Assembly: GCF_001612805.1 (NCBI RefSeq)
Contig: NZ_BDBD01000011.1
Location: 1,178,001 to 1,242,000, forward strand
DNA from: Nocardia coubleae NBRC 108252
GTDB taxonomy: Bacteria; Actinomycetota; Actinomycetes; Mycobacteriales; Mycobacteriaceae
DNA: 64,000 bases
Reading direction: 5' to 3'
Shown here: positions 27,680 through 37,380 of the stretch, piece after piece
Numbering within the stretch: the first letter of the stretch is position 1
How the letters are laid out: every line of letters begins with the position of its first letter
Position numbers and translations under genes: made by a program
Notes under the pieces: model-generated
The model's database searches: none
What the model was told of the DNA's origin: nothing
Seen by the model: only the letters and a program-made list of their open reading frames with translations

Positions 27680-28534
27680 TCAGGCCTGGGGCGGGTCGAC
27701 GAAGATGTCGTATTCGAGATCGTCACTGCCGCCGTAGGCGGAGAAGTCGGTCCGGCCTTCGGCTCGCAGGACTTCCACGTCGAGGAAGGTGTTGCCGGTG
27801 ACCGTGCGGGCGTCCTTCTCGAGGATCGCGATCGCGGCGTCGGCCACGATCTGCGGGGTGCGGGCCTTCGCGGTCGCCTCGTCGCCGCCGAGCAGGTTCT
27901 GGACCGCGGCGGTGGCGATGAGCGTCTCGGGCCACAGGCAGTTTGCGGCGACGCCGTGTTCGGCGTACTCGGCGGCCCAGCCGAGCGTCAACAGGGACAT
28001 GCCGTACTTGGCCACCATGTAGGCGGGGTGGGCGCCCAGCCAGGCGGGTGCGAGGTTCAGCGGAGGCGACAGGCTCAGGATGTGGGCGTTGTCGCTGCGG
28101 CGCAGGTGCGGCAGGCAGGTGCTGGTGAGCAGATAGGTTCCGCGCAGCTGGATCTGCTGCATGAGATCGAACCGTTTGACGGGCAACTCTTCGGTCGGGG
28201 CGAGCGCGATGGCCGACGCGTTGTTGACGCAGTAGTCGATGCCACCGAACCGTTCGACGGTCCGGCGCACGGCCTCGGTGACCGATGCCTCGTCGCGGAC
28301 GTCGCCGACCACCGCCAGCGCCCGCCCACCCGCGGCCTCGATCTCGGCGGCCGCCGTGTGGATGGTGCCGGGCAGCCGTGGATCGGGAACGTCGGTCTTG
28401 GCCAGCAGCGCGATATTGGCGCCCTGACGTGCGGCGGCGAGCGCGATGGCCAGCCCGATGCCGCGGCTGCCGCCCGACATGATCATCGTGCGTCCGGCCA
28501 GCGGTGAGGTAGATGTCGTCATGCCCGGCGACAT
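27680..28534 (-). CDS. Short-chain dehydrogenase/reductase (HSDL2-like)
   Basis: The 284-residue product has the SDR coenzyme motif SGGSRGIGLAIA (about 20-31), the CVNNASAIAL segment and a catalytic-type Y-x-x-x-K in HPAYMVAKYGMSLLTLG. The catalytic serine position reads in ILSLSPPLNL. The pattern ALLAKTDVPDPRLPGTIHTA is typical of hydroxysteroid-dehydrogenase-like 2 proteins. Substrate is unknown; a lipid or steroid alcohol is plausible. ATG 28534 and ATG 28522 are both possible. It is divergent from a PaaX-like regulator 34 bases away, the likely controller. Confidence 0.85.
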   Translation of the reverse strand: MSPGMTTSTSPLAGRTMIMSGGSRGIGLAIALAAARQGANIALLAKTDVPDPRLPGTIHTAAAEIEAAGGRALAVVGDVRDEASVTEAVRRTVERFGGIDYCVNNASAIALAPTEELPVKRFDLMQQIQLRGTYLLTSTCLPHLRRSDNAHILSLSPPLNLAPAWLGAHPAYMVAKYGMSLLTLGWAAEYAEHGVAANCLWPETLIATAAVQNLLGGDEATAKARTPQIVADAAIAILEKDARTVTGNTFLDVEVLRAEGRTDFSAYGGSDDLEYDIFVDPPQA

Positions 28535-28573
28535 TACATATCTTCAACAGCCGTAGCAATAGTGAAATATGTA
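28535..28573. promoter_or_regulatory. Inverted repeat in the SDR/PaaX divergent promoter
   Basis: TACATAT at 28535-28541 and ATATGTA at 28567-28573 are exact inverted repeats and fill the 34-base gap between the two starts. A PaaX-type dimer could bridge them; the spacing is long. Confidence 0.35.
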
Positions 28574-29318
28574 CACTCGACCCGTGAAATCCGAGGTCAC
28601 CGGTTCCGGCGTGATGGTGCGTCCGGTGTCGGCGCGGTCGGCGCTGATCCGCATCCTCATCGCGGCCGACTCGCCGACGATGACGTCACAGCAGATCTGC
28701 GCCGCCACGACCGCGGCGGGTTACCCGGAGGCCACCGTGCGCGTCGCGGTGTCGCGGATGGTCGCGGCCGGTGAGCTCGTGCGCGCGCGTCGCGTCTACA
28801 CCCTCGCCCCACACCTGCGTGCCCGGCGCGTAGACCTCCTCGCGCCCCGGACGCTGCCCTGGCAAGGCGATTGGGAACAGGTCGTCATCACCGCGACGGG
28901 ACGACCCGCCGCCGACCGCGCGGCACTGCGCGCGACACTGCTCTCGCTGCGCCTCGCCGAACTCCGCGAAGGTGTGTGGATGCGCCCGGCCAACCTCGCG
29001 CGCGACCTGCCCGACGACCTCGGCGACGCCACGATCGTCCTGCGCACCCGTGCCGTGGACGATCCGGTCTCGCTGTGTGCTCGGCTGTGGCCGCTGACCG
29101 ACATCGACCGCCGGGCCCGTGAGCTGCTCGAAGCCATCGAAACCGCCGACCCCGCCGCCAGGTTCACGACGGTGTGCGCCGGCCTCGACCTGCTCACCAC
29201 CGACCCCGCGCTGCCCTCCGAACTGCGGCCCGCCGGCTGGGCGGTCGACGCACTGCGCGAGACCACGACGGCCTATCTCGCCTGGTTCCAGGAACTGAGC
29301 CGCGGCACCGGGGACTGA
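28569..29318 (+). CDS. PaaX-like transcriptional regulator
   Basis: The 249-residue product has an N-terminal winged helix (SARSALIRILIAADSPTMTS, then QQICAATTAAGYPEATVRVA and VSRMVAAGELVRARRVYTL). A PaaX central domain follows (WQGDWEQVVITATGRPAADR, LRLAELREGVWMRPANL) with a C-terminal helical part. PaaX proteins repress phenylacetate or other acyl-CoA pathways. ATG 28569 and GTG 28584 are both possible starts; neither has a ribosome site. It diverges from the SDR gene. Confidence 0.8.
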   Translation: MYTRPVKSEVTGSGVMVRPVSARSALIRILIAADSPTMTSQQICAATTAAGYPEATVRVAVSRMVAAGELVRARRVYTLAPHLRARRVDLLAPRTLPWQGDWEQVVITATGRPAADRAALRATLLSLRLAELREGVWMRPANLARDLPDDLGDATIVLRTRAVDDPVSLCARLWPLTDIDRRARELLEAIETADPAARFTTVCAGLDLLTTDPALPSELRPAGWAVDALRETTTAYLAWFQELSRGTGD

Positions 29319-29456
29319 CAACGACCTCAGCCGCGAAGAATTCGTGCTCCGCCACGACGGCATTGGTGATCCGGCACAAGTCCGCGCCCGTTCGCCTGTG
29401 AGTACGGCGCCGTAGGCCGAGAATGCCCATGAGCGCACCGCGGGAAAGAGGCACCC

Positions 29457-30839
29457 ATGGCAGACAAGCAGGTACCGACCGGACGACTGTCACGCAGCGC
29501 ACGGCTCGGCCGGTTGGCCGCGGGGCAGGCGGCCCGCGGCCTCGGTACCCGGCTGGCGATGATCGGGCGAACCGAACAGGCGCGCCGCACACTCGCCGAA
29601 CGCTCGACACTGCAAGCCGCACAGCAGATCGTCACCGTGCTCGGTGGGATGAAGGGCGCGGCAATGAAATTGGGGCAGATGGCCTCGGTGCTGGATCTGG
29701 ACATGATCCCGGAGGAGCACCGCGAGATGTTCCGCACGAAACTGGCGAAGCTGCGCGACAGCGCACCCGAGGTGCCGTTCGCGCAGATGCGCGCGGTGAT
29801 CGAACAGGATCTCGGGCGGCTGAGCCGGGTGTTCGCCGACTTCGACCCGGAACCGGTGGCGGCGGCCTCGATCGGCCAGGTGTACCGCGCCCGGCTGCGC
29901 GACGGGCGGATGGTCGCGGTGAAGGTGAAGTATCCCGGCGTGGATCGGGCGGTGCACGCCGATATGCGCAATCTCGAATTCTTCAGCGGCCTGTGGAAAT
30001 CGTTTCTGCCCTCGGCCGCCGACACCGAGGTGCTCGCCGAGATCTCCGGCAATATCGTCGCCGAACTGGACTACCGGCGCGAAGCGGCCAATCAGCATCG
30101 GGTCGCCGCACGCTACCGGGACCACCCGTTCATCCTGGTCCCCGACGCCGTCGAGGAGTTCTGTGGCGACAATGTGCTGGTCACCGAATTCGTCGAAGGC
30201 ATCTCGTTCGACGACATCCGCCGCCTGCCCGCCGCGCGCCGCGATCACATCGGTGAGCTGGTGTACCGCTTCTACATCACCGGCATGTTCCGCGACGGCG
30301 AGTACTGCGCCGACCCGCATCCGGGCAATGTGCTGCTCGCCGACGACGGCCGGGTCGGTTTCGTCGACTTCGGGCTGTACAACACGATCGAGCGCGCCGA
30401 CCTGGATTTCGAGCGGCAGGTGATCCGCGCGGCTCACCGCTTCGACAGCGACGAGGTGTTCCGGCGCTGGTCCGAGCGCGGCATCATCGCACCCGACTCG
30501 CCGGTGACGCCCCAGTCGGTGCTCGAATACGTGTGGGCCGCCTCGGGCTGGCATCTGCTCGACGAGGAGATCACCCTCACCCCGGAGATCGCCACCAGCG
30601 CGGTCGTGCTCGCCACCGACCCGCGGGCGGCGCAGCGGCGCGAGGTCCGCCACCTGCTGCTGCCGCCCGAGCACGTCTTCTCCCGCCGCGCCGACCTTTT
30701 CACCCTCACCGCGCTCGGTCAGCTCGAGGCGACCCGGAACTGGCACGATCTGGCGCGCGAATGGCTCTACGACGAACCGCCGGTGACCGAGGTCGGCCGG
30801 GAGATCGAGGCCTGGAGGCACACGGTCACCAATGCCTGA
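29457..30839 (+). CDS. ABC1/UbiB-family atypical kinase
   Basis: The 460-residue product has the family motifs in order: KxGQ in AAMKLGQMASVLD (about 65-77), the Ala-rich loop EPVAAASIGQVYRARL, the ATP lysine in VAVKVKYPG, the catalytic CADPHPGNVLL and the metal site FVDFGLYN. UbiB/COQ8 proteins are ATPases needed for quinone or lipid metabolism. Actinobacteria use menaquinone, so the role here is open. GGAAAGAGG precedes the ATG. No operon partner is evident. Confidence 0.88.
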   Translation: MADKQVPTGRLSRSARLGRLAAGQAARGLGTRLAMIGRTEQARRTLAERSTLQAAQQIVTVLGGMKGAAMKLGQMASVLDLDMIPEEHREMFRTKLAKLRDSAPEVPFAQMRAVIEQDLGRLSRVFADFDPEPVAAASIGQVYRARLRDGRMVAVKVKYPGVDRAVHADMRNLEFFSGLWKSFLPSAADTEVLAEISGNIVAELDYRREAANQHRVAARYRDHPFILVPDAVEEFCGDNVLVTEFVEGISFDDIRRLPAARRDHIGELVYRFYITGMFRDGEYCADPHPGNVLLADDGRVGFVDFGLYNTIERADLDFERQVIRAAHRFDSDEVFRRWSERGIIAPDSPVTPQSVLEYVWAASGWHLLDEEITLTPEIATSAVVLATDPRAAQRREVRHLLLPPEHVFSRRADLFTLTALGQLEATRNWHDLAREWLYDEPPVTEVGREIEAWRHTVTNA

Positions 30840-30923
30840 GGTGTTTCGTGAAATACCACAATGCGGATGGTTTTCCGGCACAAGAAGCGGAACATAGGCC
30901 GTACCGGGTGCGGGGCGCGCGCC

Positions 30924-30929
30924 TACGTT
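30924..30929 (+). promoter_or_regulatory. -10 element TACGTT, leaderless start of the histidine kinase gene
   Basis: TACGTT is followed by six bases and ATG 30936, favouring that start over ATG 30861. Confidence 0.5.
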
Positions 30930-30935
30930 CGCTCG

Positions 30936-32855
30936 ATGTTCCCGGCACGGCTCGGCGTTCGCACCAGAATTCTGGCGATAGCGCTCATTCCCAGTCTCAC
31001 CCTGCTCGGTCTCGGCATGTTCACCGCGGGCGACCTGGTGCGCGACAGCGCTCAGGTCCGGCGGTGGATCGACGACCTGGAGCAGATCCGCCCCGCCGCC
31101 TCCGAACTCGGCGCCGCCGCCCAGGTCGAGCGGGTGCTCTCACTGCGCAAGCTCACCACCGGCGAGATCGTGCCGGAGCTGGTCTCGGCGCGGGCGCGGG
31201 TCGATCGCGGGTTCGAGGCACTGGTGCGCGCGGATGCGCGCAGGCACGAACCGTCTCCGTACATCCCGGCCGCGCACGCGAAGTTCCAGGAGACCATCAC
31301 GAAGGTGCGGGCCGGTATCGATGGGCGCGTGCTCGGCCCGGTCGAGGTGTACCAGTACTTCAACGGCCCGTTCACGTTGTTCCACACCGGTTTCCGGCGT
31401 GCACAGCAGGTCGCGCCGGACCCGTTGTTCGCCACGCGGATCTCCGAGGCCGTGCGGTTGCTCGCCGCGACCGAGGCGATGTCGCGGGGCAATGCGATCG
31501 GTGTCGCGCTCTGGGGTTCGGACGGGCGGGCGTTCCCGCTCGAAGACTTCACCACCCAGGTGGGCTTCTACAAGGCCGAGATCACCAATCTGATCGCCGA
31601 ATTCGGTGAGCCACGCAACCGGCTGCTCGCCGAGATCGTGGCTTCCGGGGCGTGGCAACAGATTTCGACGATGGAGGCGGCGCTCGCCGAACGGCTCGCG
31701 TCCCACGAGCGGACCCGGACACCGGAGCTGCCACTCTCGCTACAGCAGTGGCAGGATGCCGCCGCCGAGGTGAATACGAAGCTCTTCGCCGCCTACTCCG
31801 AACATCTCGACCGAGCCCGTGGCAGTGCCATCGAGGCCGCGCAGCGCACCGAGCGGTCCGCGTGGGTGGCGGGGGCCGTCGTGCTGGTGGGCAGTGTGGT
31901 CGCCATGCTGATCGCGGTGGTACTGGCCGACCGCATCATCCGCAGGTTGCGGCGGCTGCGCGATGCCACGCTCGAGGTGGCCGACACCGAACTGCCCAAG
32001 GCCGTCCGGCGGGCGAAAGCCGGTGAGCGCACCGAACTCGCCCCGATCCTCGACTTCGGCACCGACGAGATCGGTGAAGTGGCAACCGCTTTCGAGCAGG
32101 CCGCGACCGTGGCGGTGGGGGCGGCGGTGGAGGAGGCGCGCACCAGGGAAGGAGTGCGCTCGGTATTCGTCAATATCGCCCATCGCAGCCAGGTGGTGGT
32201 GCACCGTCAGCTCGAGATCCTCGACGAGGCCGAGAGCAAGCAGCAGGACCCGGCCCTGCTCGAGGTGTACTTCCAGCTCGATCACCTGGCGACCCGCGCA
32301 CGACGCAATGCCGAGAACCTGCTGATCCTCGGCGGCAGCAGGCCCGGGCGACGGTGGAGCACACCGGTGCCGCTGCTCGATGTGCTGCGCAGCGCGGTGG
32401 GTGAGACGAAAGAGTATGTGCGCGTGCGGGTCGGCGGCGTACCGGAGGCGCGGCTGTACGGCGCGGCGGTGGCCGACCTGATCCACCTCATCGCCGAACT
32501 CGTCGACAACGCCACCGCCTTCTCCCCGCCCGCGACGATGGTCGATGTCAGCGCGGGTGTCGTCGGCAAGGGCCTGGCGGTCGAGGTCGCCGATCAGGGG
32601 ATCGGCCTCACCGAAGCCGAATTCGAGCGGTACAACTCCCTGCTCGCCGCCCCGCCGGATTTCGGGTTCGCGGCATTGTCGCGCGATTCGCGCATGGGCT
32701 TGTTCGTGGTGGCCCAGCTCGCGAGCACCCACGCGGTGTCGGTGCGGTTGGCCGAGTCACCGTACGGCGGGGTGCGCGCCGTCGTGGTCATCCCCGGCAC
32801 CCTCGTCGACGGCCACGAAGCGGCGCTCGCCGGCGGACGGAAGGTCTCTCGGTGA
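30936..32855 (+). CDS. Nitrate/nitrite-sensing-type (CvnA-like) sensor histidine kinase
   Basis: The 639-residue product has an N-terminal membrane helix (RILAIALIPSLTLLGLGMFT), an extracellular NIT-like helical domain (about 35-300), a second helix (WVAGAVVLVGSVVAMLIAVV), a HAMP region and a kinase core. The dimerisation region reads VFVNIAHRSQVVVHRQLEIL, then LDHLATRARRNAENLLILGG, as in CvnA proteins of actinobacterial conservons. The ATP site has LIAELVDNATAFSPP and EVADQGIGLT. Conservon partners (roadblock protein, DUF742, GTPase) are absent; instead it overlaps a PucR-like regulator by four bases. The ligand is unconfirmed. Confidence 0.85.
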   Translation: MFPARLGVRTRILAIALIPSLTLLGLGMFTAGDLVRDSAQVRRWIDDLEQIRPAASELGAAAQVERVLSLRKLTTGEIVPELVSARARVDRGFEALVRADARRHEPSPYIPAAHAKFQETITKVRAGIDGRVLGPVEVYQYFNGPFTLFHTGFRRAQQVAPDPLFATRISEAVRLLAATEAMSRGNAIGVALWGSDGRAFPLEDFTTQVGFYKAEITNLIAEFGEPRNRLLAEIVASGAWQQISTMEAALAERLASHERTRTPELPLSLQQWQDAAAEVNTKLFAAYSEHLDRARGSAIEAAQRTERSAWVAGAVVLVGSVVAMLIAVVLADRIIRRLRRLRDATLEVADTELPKAVRRAKAGERTELAPILDFGTDEIGEVATAFEQAATVAVGAAVEEARTREGVRSVFVNIAHRSQVVVHRQLEILDEAESKQQDPALLEVYFQLDHLATRARRNAENLLILGGSRPGRRWSTPVPLLDVLRSAVGETKEYVRVRVGGVPEARLYGAAVADLIHLIAELVDNATAFSPPATMVDVSAGVVGKGLAVEVADQGIGLTEAEFERYNSLLAAPPDFGFAALSRDSRMGLFVVAQLASTHAVSVRLAESPYGGVRAVVVIPGTLVDGHEAALAGGRKVSR

Positions 32856-34123
32856 ACCCCGCGGACTTCGTGGGCGGAGCCGAATACGCACCTCGGTGCG
32901 CAGAGATACGCAGTTCTACCGATGCCCCGGCGTGCTCGGCCCGGCACGCTCGACGAATGCCACATCGGACACCCTCCGGGACCGCCCTCCTGAGCAGATC
33001 GGCACCGGCGCACGCGGCACAGGAATCGACGATCGACCGCCTGGTACGGACGGCCTTCACCGACGGCCCCGCGGGGCGGAATATGTTGCGCCCCCAGCAG
33101 ATCCGCAACATCGGGCTGGCCTGCCTCGATCTGATCGCGGCCACGAGTTCCGGGTCGGCCACGGCCGTCCCGCTCGCTCGCCTCGAACACGCCACCGTCG
33201 AATGGGCACGCGACGGCATCGGGGTGGAGGCGATCCTGCACTCCCTGCACCGCTGTGCGCGCATCGCCGTCGATCTGACCGGAGCCGAGATCGACGTGGT
33301 CGACCTGCTCGAGCACGCCGCCACGACGGTCGCGAGCGCCTACGTGCGGTACACACTGGAACTGGCGGGCCGCTCCGAACACGCCAGAGACGCACTGGCC
33401 CACCAGGTCATCGCGGGTACCCACTCGCGCGCCGTGGCCCGCGACTGCGGCGTCGAACTGGCCGACGAGTACTGGGTGCTCGCGCTGAGCATCGCGGGCG
33501 AACCGACGGACGGGCCCGCCGACGGCGTCGACGAGCGAGTACGCGCCCGCCGCGCCATCACCCGCATGCGCGCCGAACTCGACCGTCGTTGCGACGGTGA
33601 GTGCCTGGTCGCCCTGTCCACGCGCGGCGGCACCGCACTGGTGCCGCGCCATACCGACGCCGACATCGACGTCGTGGCGGCCGCGCTCACCCGCGCCGCC
33701 GGTCGCCAGGTGACGGTGGCGGTCGTGCTGTCCGACCTCGACGAGGTGGCCGACGCGACCGAGTGCGCGCACGAACTGCTCGAGATCGTCCGGCGGCTCG
33801 GGCGCAGGGGTGGCGTGCACCGGTTCAGCGATTACGCGCTCGAATACCAGCTCACCCGGCCCGGCCCGGCCCGCGACCACCTCGCGACCGTGCTCGAGCC
33901 ACTGACCGGGCACCCCGAACTCCTCGAAACGCTGCGCTGCCACGTCGCCAACAACCTGAACCGGCGCCGCACCGCAACCATGCTGCACCTGCACACCAAC
34001 TCGATCGACTACCGCATCAAGCGCATCGCCGAACTCACCGGCTACGACGCCACCCGGTGCGCCGATCTGTGGTACCTGCGCTCCGCGCTCGTGGTGTCGG
34101 GGTTGCACGATCCGGCCGCGTAG
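32852..34123 (+). CDS. PucR/CdaR-type HTH regulator coupled to the sensor kinase
   Basis: The 423-residue product ends in the PucR-type HTH: LRCHVANNLNRRRTATMLHL, then HTNSIDYRIKRIAELTGYD (about 362-400). The central region (about 180-340) is GGDEF-like in outline, as in CdaR regulators, and the N-terminal helical part (about 60-170) resembles the RsbRD-type sensor domain. GTG 32852 overlaps the kinase stop and follows GGAAGG; ATG 32957 is an alternative. The overlap implies a sensor-output pair although it lacks a receiver domain, so phosphotransfer is not the obvious link. Confidence 0.8.
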   Translation: MNPADFVGGAEYAPRCAEIRSSTDAPACSARHARRMPHRTPSGTALLSRSAPAHAAQESTIDRLVRTAFTDGPAGRNMLRPQQIRNIGLACLDLIAATSSGSATAVPLARLEHATVEWARDGIGVEAILHSLHRCARIAVDLTGAEIDVVDLLEHAATTVASAYVRYTLELAGRSEHARDALAHQVIAGTHSRAVARDCGVELADEYWVLALSIAGEPTDGPADGVDERVRARRAITRMRAELDRRCDGECLVALSTRGGTALVPRHTDADIDVVAAALTRAAGRQVTVAVVLSDLDEVADATECAHELLEIVRRLGRRGGVHRFSDYALEYQLTRPGPARDHLATVLEPLTGHPELLETLRCHVANNLNRRRTATMLHLHTNSIDYRIKRIAELTGYDATRCADLWYLRSALVVSGLHDPAA

Positions 34124-34151
34124 TACCGCGGCACCGTAGGAAAGGACAACG

Positions 34152-34970
34152 ATGTTTTTCCGATGCACAACCCTGGCGGCGGTCGCGGTGACCGGTCTGC
34201 TGGCCGCCGCGCCCGCTGTGGCGAACCCGCCCTCGGCCGGGTCGGCCGGTTCGTCGCAGGTGGCCGACCCGGTGGGCACCGTGACGGTCGACAAGTGGGC
34301 CGACCACACGGTGTACCGTCCCACCGAGCTCGGCACGACCCGCCATCCGGTGGTGCTCTGGGGCAACGGCACCGGCGCCGGGCCCGGCGTCTACGCCGAC
34401 ACACTGCTGAAGCCCTGGGCCGCAGCGGGTTTCATCGTCGTCGCCGCGAACACCGCGATGGCGAACTCGGGTGCGGAGATGCTCGCGGGCGGGCGGGAAC
34501 TGCTGCGGCGCAACGACACCCCGGGCAACGCGTACACCGGCAAGGTGGCCACCGATCAGGTGGCGGCCGCGGGCCATTCCCAGGGCGGGGCGGGCGCGAT
34601 CAACGCGGGCGCCGACGAGATGGTGCGCACCGTGCTAGCCCTGCAACCCGGCCCGCTGGCGGCTCCCGGAAAGATGGTCGGGCCCGCGCTGTTCCTGGCC
34701 GGGGAGGCCGACCGCATCGTCGACGCCGACGGCATCGTCATGCCCCTGTTCGAGAAGGCCGACCAGGTACCCGCGATCTTCGCCGAACTCGGTGGTGCCG
34801 GGCACCTGGTCTGGGGACGATACGCCGAGGTGATGGCCGACTGGCTGAAGTACCAGCTGCTCGGCGACCCCGTCGCGAAGGCCCGTTTCCTCGGTGCCGT
34901 GTGCGGCCTGTGCACCGACGTCGCGTGGACGAGAGTTCTGCACAACGCGAAGGCGCAAGCGCTGAGCTGA
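34152..34970 (+). CDS. Secreted alpha/beta hydrolase
   Basis: The 272-residue product has a signal peptide (1-24, ending PAVANP) and an alpha/beta hydrolase fold. The nucleophile elbow is AAGHSQGGAGAINAG and the late histidine lies in GGAGHLVWGRYAEV; LFLAGEADRIVDADG carries the probable acid. The form is close to small polyester-hydrolase or dienelactone-hydrolase-like secreted esterases. AGGAAAGGA precedes the ATG. It follows the PucR gene by 28 bases and may be its target or co-transcribed. Substrate is unknown. Confidence 0.78.
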   Translation: MFFRCTTLAAVAVTGLLAAAPAVANPPSAGSAGSSQVADPVGTVTVDKWADHTVYRPTELGTTRHPVVLWGNGTGAGPGVYADTLLKPWAAAGFIVVAANTAMANSGAEMLAGGRELLRRNDTPGNAYTGKVATDQVAAAGHSQGGAGAINAGADEMVRTVLALQPGPLAAPGKMVGPALFLAGEADRIVDADGIVMPLFEKADQVPAIFAELGGAGHLVWGRYAEVMADWLKYQLLGDPVAKARFLGAVCGLCTDVAWTRVLHNAKAQALS

Positions 34971-35091
34971 GTGCGGACATCAGCGAATTCGTGCCGCTCC
35001 CGGGACCACGGCTGAGTACGATCGCCGGTACCGATCACACCCGTGAGCCGGATCGACAGCACGTGTCGTCCGGTACGACCCGAGACGGCGG

Positions 35092-37374
35092 ATGGTGCGA
35101 AGCACGCTCGACCCGGCGGCGACCAGCTACCTCGGCCGCGATGCCGAGGTAGCCGCGGTGCGCGCCCTGCTCGACGACGGCTGCCTGGTCTCCATCACCG
35201 GCCAGGGCGGACTCGGCAAGACCCGCCTGGCACGCAAGGTCGCCGGGCAGCTCGCCGCCGACTACGACGACGGCGTCTACTTCGTGGAACTGTCCGGGCT
35301 GCGCCACGATCACGAGGTCGGCACGGCGGTGGCAGCAGCACTCAGGTTGCGGATCAAGGCCGGCGAGTCGGCGACCGAACGGGTACTCGACCATCTGGTT
35401 CGCCGGGCACCGCTGCTGGTCCTGGACAACTGCGAACATCTGCTCGACGGCTGCGCCGACCTCGTCATCCAGGTCCTCGCGACCTGCCCCGGGGTGACCC
35501 TGCTCGTCACCAGCAGGCAGACACTCAGCGTGGCGGGCGAGCAGGTCTACCGGCTCCCGCCACTGGCCGTGCCACCACCGGAGCTCGACGATCCCGCCCG
35601 GATCGCCGAATACCCGGCGGTGGCCCTGCTCGTCGACCGGGCGAGGGCGGTGCGCGCCGATTTCCGGATCACCGAGTCGAACGCCGCCGCCATCGCCCAC
35701 CTGTGCCGGTTGCTCGACGGGATCCCACTGGCCATCGAACTGGCGGCGGCCCGGCACCGCTCGCTGTCGCCCGCGCAGGTCATCGACCGCTGGTCGTGCG
35801 GGCTGACGCTGCCGACGGCCTGGACGCACGGGGTGCCCGACCGGCACCAGACGCTGCGCAACACGGTCGACTGGAGCTATCGGTTGTGCACCGACGACGA
35901 GAAGCAGGTGTGGGCGCGCCTGTCGATCTTCCAGGACTGGTTCGAGCTGGAAGCCGCCGAATATGTCTGCGCCGACACGCGTTCGGTCGCGCCGGTGGTG
36001 TCGATCGTCGATTCGCTGGTCGACAAGTCGATCCTGGAACGGCGCGGCGACGACATCACGCACTACCGCTTGTTGCGGCCGGTGCGCGAGTTCGGCGCCG
36101 AGAAGCTGACCGAGGAGGGTGCGACCGCGGTCGTCGCCCGCAGGCATCGGGACTGGTTCCGGGACGTGATTCTGCTGGCCGACCGGGAGTTCTTCAGCAA
36201 GAAGCAGTTCGAACACGTGCGTCGGTTGCAGGTCTGCCAACTCGATCTGCGATTGGCGCTCGAATGGTCGCTCGAGACGCCCGGCGAGGCCGAGACCGCC
36301 CTCGAGATGGCGGCCTGCGTCGACGAGTTCTGGCGGATGGCAGGCTCGGATCAGCTGGTGAAGGTCTGGTTGCAGCGTGCGCTGCACGCGGTGCCGCATT
36401 CGCCGCACGCGGGACGCGGCTGGGCGGTGCTCGCCCTGCATTCGATCTGGATGACCGATCGTGACAGCGCCTATCGCGAACTCGATCAAGCCGATCGGGA
36501 GGCGGCGCGCTCCGGCGACCCGGTCCTTATCGCCCTCGCGAAGGCCGCCCGGTCCGCCGCGGCCAAGATCGACCTGGACAACGAGAAGGCGGCCGCCCTC
36601 GCCTGGGAGGCCACCCACACCCTGCGCAGCCACGGACACCTGCGTGAGTCGATGGGAGCGTGGAACATCTACGCGCTGGCGACCGCCGCCGCCGACCCCA
36701 CCGGTCGCCTCCGAGAGCTACGCGAGGCGGTGCGGCTCTGCGAGGAGCACGGCGATTACTACTATCGCGGGCTCTATCTGTTCGCCATCTCGCTGATCGA
36801 AGTGATGCTCGGCAATCCCGACGCGGCCGAGCGAGCCGGACACACCGCCCTGCGGATCTCGCGCCGATGGGGCAGCAGATTCGGCGACGCCTATCACGTG
36901 GAAGCACTGGCGTGGGTGGCCTCGGCCCGCAACCAGCACCTGCGCGCGGCCACCCTGTTCGGTGTCGCCGCGTCCGCGTGGGAGCAGCTGGGTTCCGATC
37001 CCGACGTCATCCTCGTGCGCCCGCACACGCTCTTTCGCGACGCGTCGATCCAGGCACTGGGTGACGACCGTTTCGAAACCGCGTTCCTGGCCGGGCAGGC
37101 CATGCCGATCGACGAGGCCTTCGAGTTCGCACTGACCCCGCACCGTGAACCGGCGACTCGGCATCCGGTCGACATCGCGCCGCTGACCCCGCGCGAGTAC
37201 GAAGTGGCGACCCTGATCGCCACCGGGCTGACGAACAAGGAGATCGCCGCCCGCCTCGTCATCGCGCCCCGCACCGCCGACACGCACGTGGGCAACATCC
37301 TCACCAAGCTCGGCTCGTCGAACCGGGCCCAGATCGCCACCTGGGTCGCCACCCGCGGCGCGCACGCCGACTGA
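35092..37374 (+). CDS. STAND-type LuxR regulator, second copy
   Basis: The 760-residue product has the same architecture as the gene at 16401. It has Walker A GQGGLGKTRLARKV (about 39-52), Walker B LLVLDNCEHLL, sensor TLLVTSRQTLS, helical repeats (about 350-680) and a C-terminal LuxR HTH with TPREYEVATLIATGLTNKEI, then AARLVIAPRTADTHVGNILT. ATG 35092 lacks a good ribosome site but the conserved LGRDAEVAAVRALL follows closely. It converges on the MarR gene with 6 bases between. Targets and signal are unknown. Confidence 0.85.
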   Translation: MVRSTLDPAATSYLGRDAEVAAVRALLDDGCLVSITGQGGLGKTRLARKVAGQLAADYDDGVYFVELSGLRHDHEVGTAVAAALRLRIKAGESATERVLDHLVRRAPLLVLDNCEHLLDGCADLVIQVLATCPGVTLLVTSRQTLSVAGEQVYRLPPLAVPPPELDDPARIAEYPAVALLVDRARAVRADFRITESNAAAIAHLCRLLDGIPLAIELAAARHRSLSPAQVIDRWSCGLTLPTAWTHGVPDRHQTLRNTVDWSYRLCTDDEKQVWARLSIFQDWFELEAAEYVCADTRSVAPVVSIVDSLVDKSILERRGDDITHYRLLRPVREFGAEKLTEEGATAVVARRHRDWFRDVILLADREFFSKKQFEHVRRLQVCQLDLRLALEWSLETPGEAETALEMAACVDEFWRMAGSDQLVKVWLQRALHAVPHSPHAGRGWAVLALHSIWMTDRDSAYRELDQADREAARSGDPVLIALAKAARSAAAKIDLDNEKAAALAWEATHTLRSHGHLRESMGAWNIYALATAAADPTGRLRELREAVRLCEEHGDYYYRGLYLFAISLIEVMLGNPDAAERAGHTALRISRRWGSRFGDAYHVEALAWVASARNQHLRAATLFGVAASAWEQLGSDPDVILVRPHTLFRDASIQALGDDRFETAFLAGQAMPIDEAFEFALTPHREPATRHPVDIAPLTPREYEVATLIATGLTNKEIAARLVIAPRTADTHVGNILTKLGSSNRAQIATWVATRGAHAD

Positions 37375-37380
37375 GGCTCC

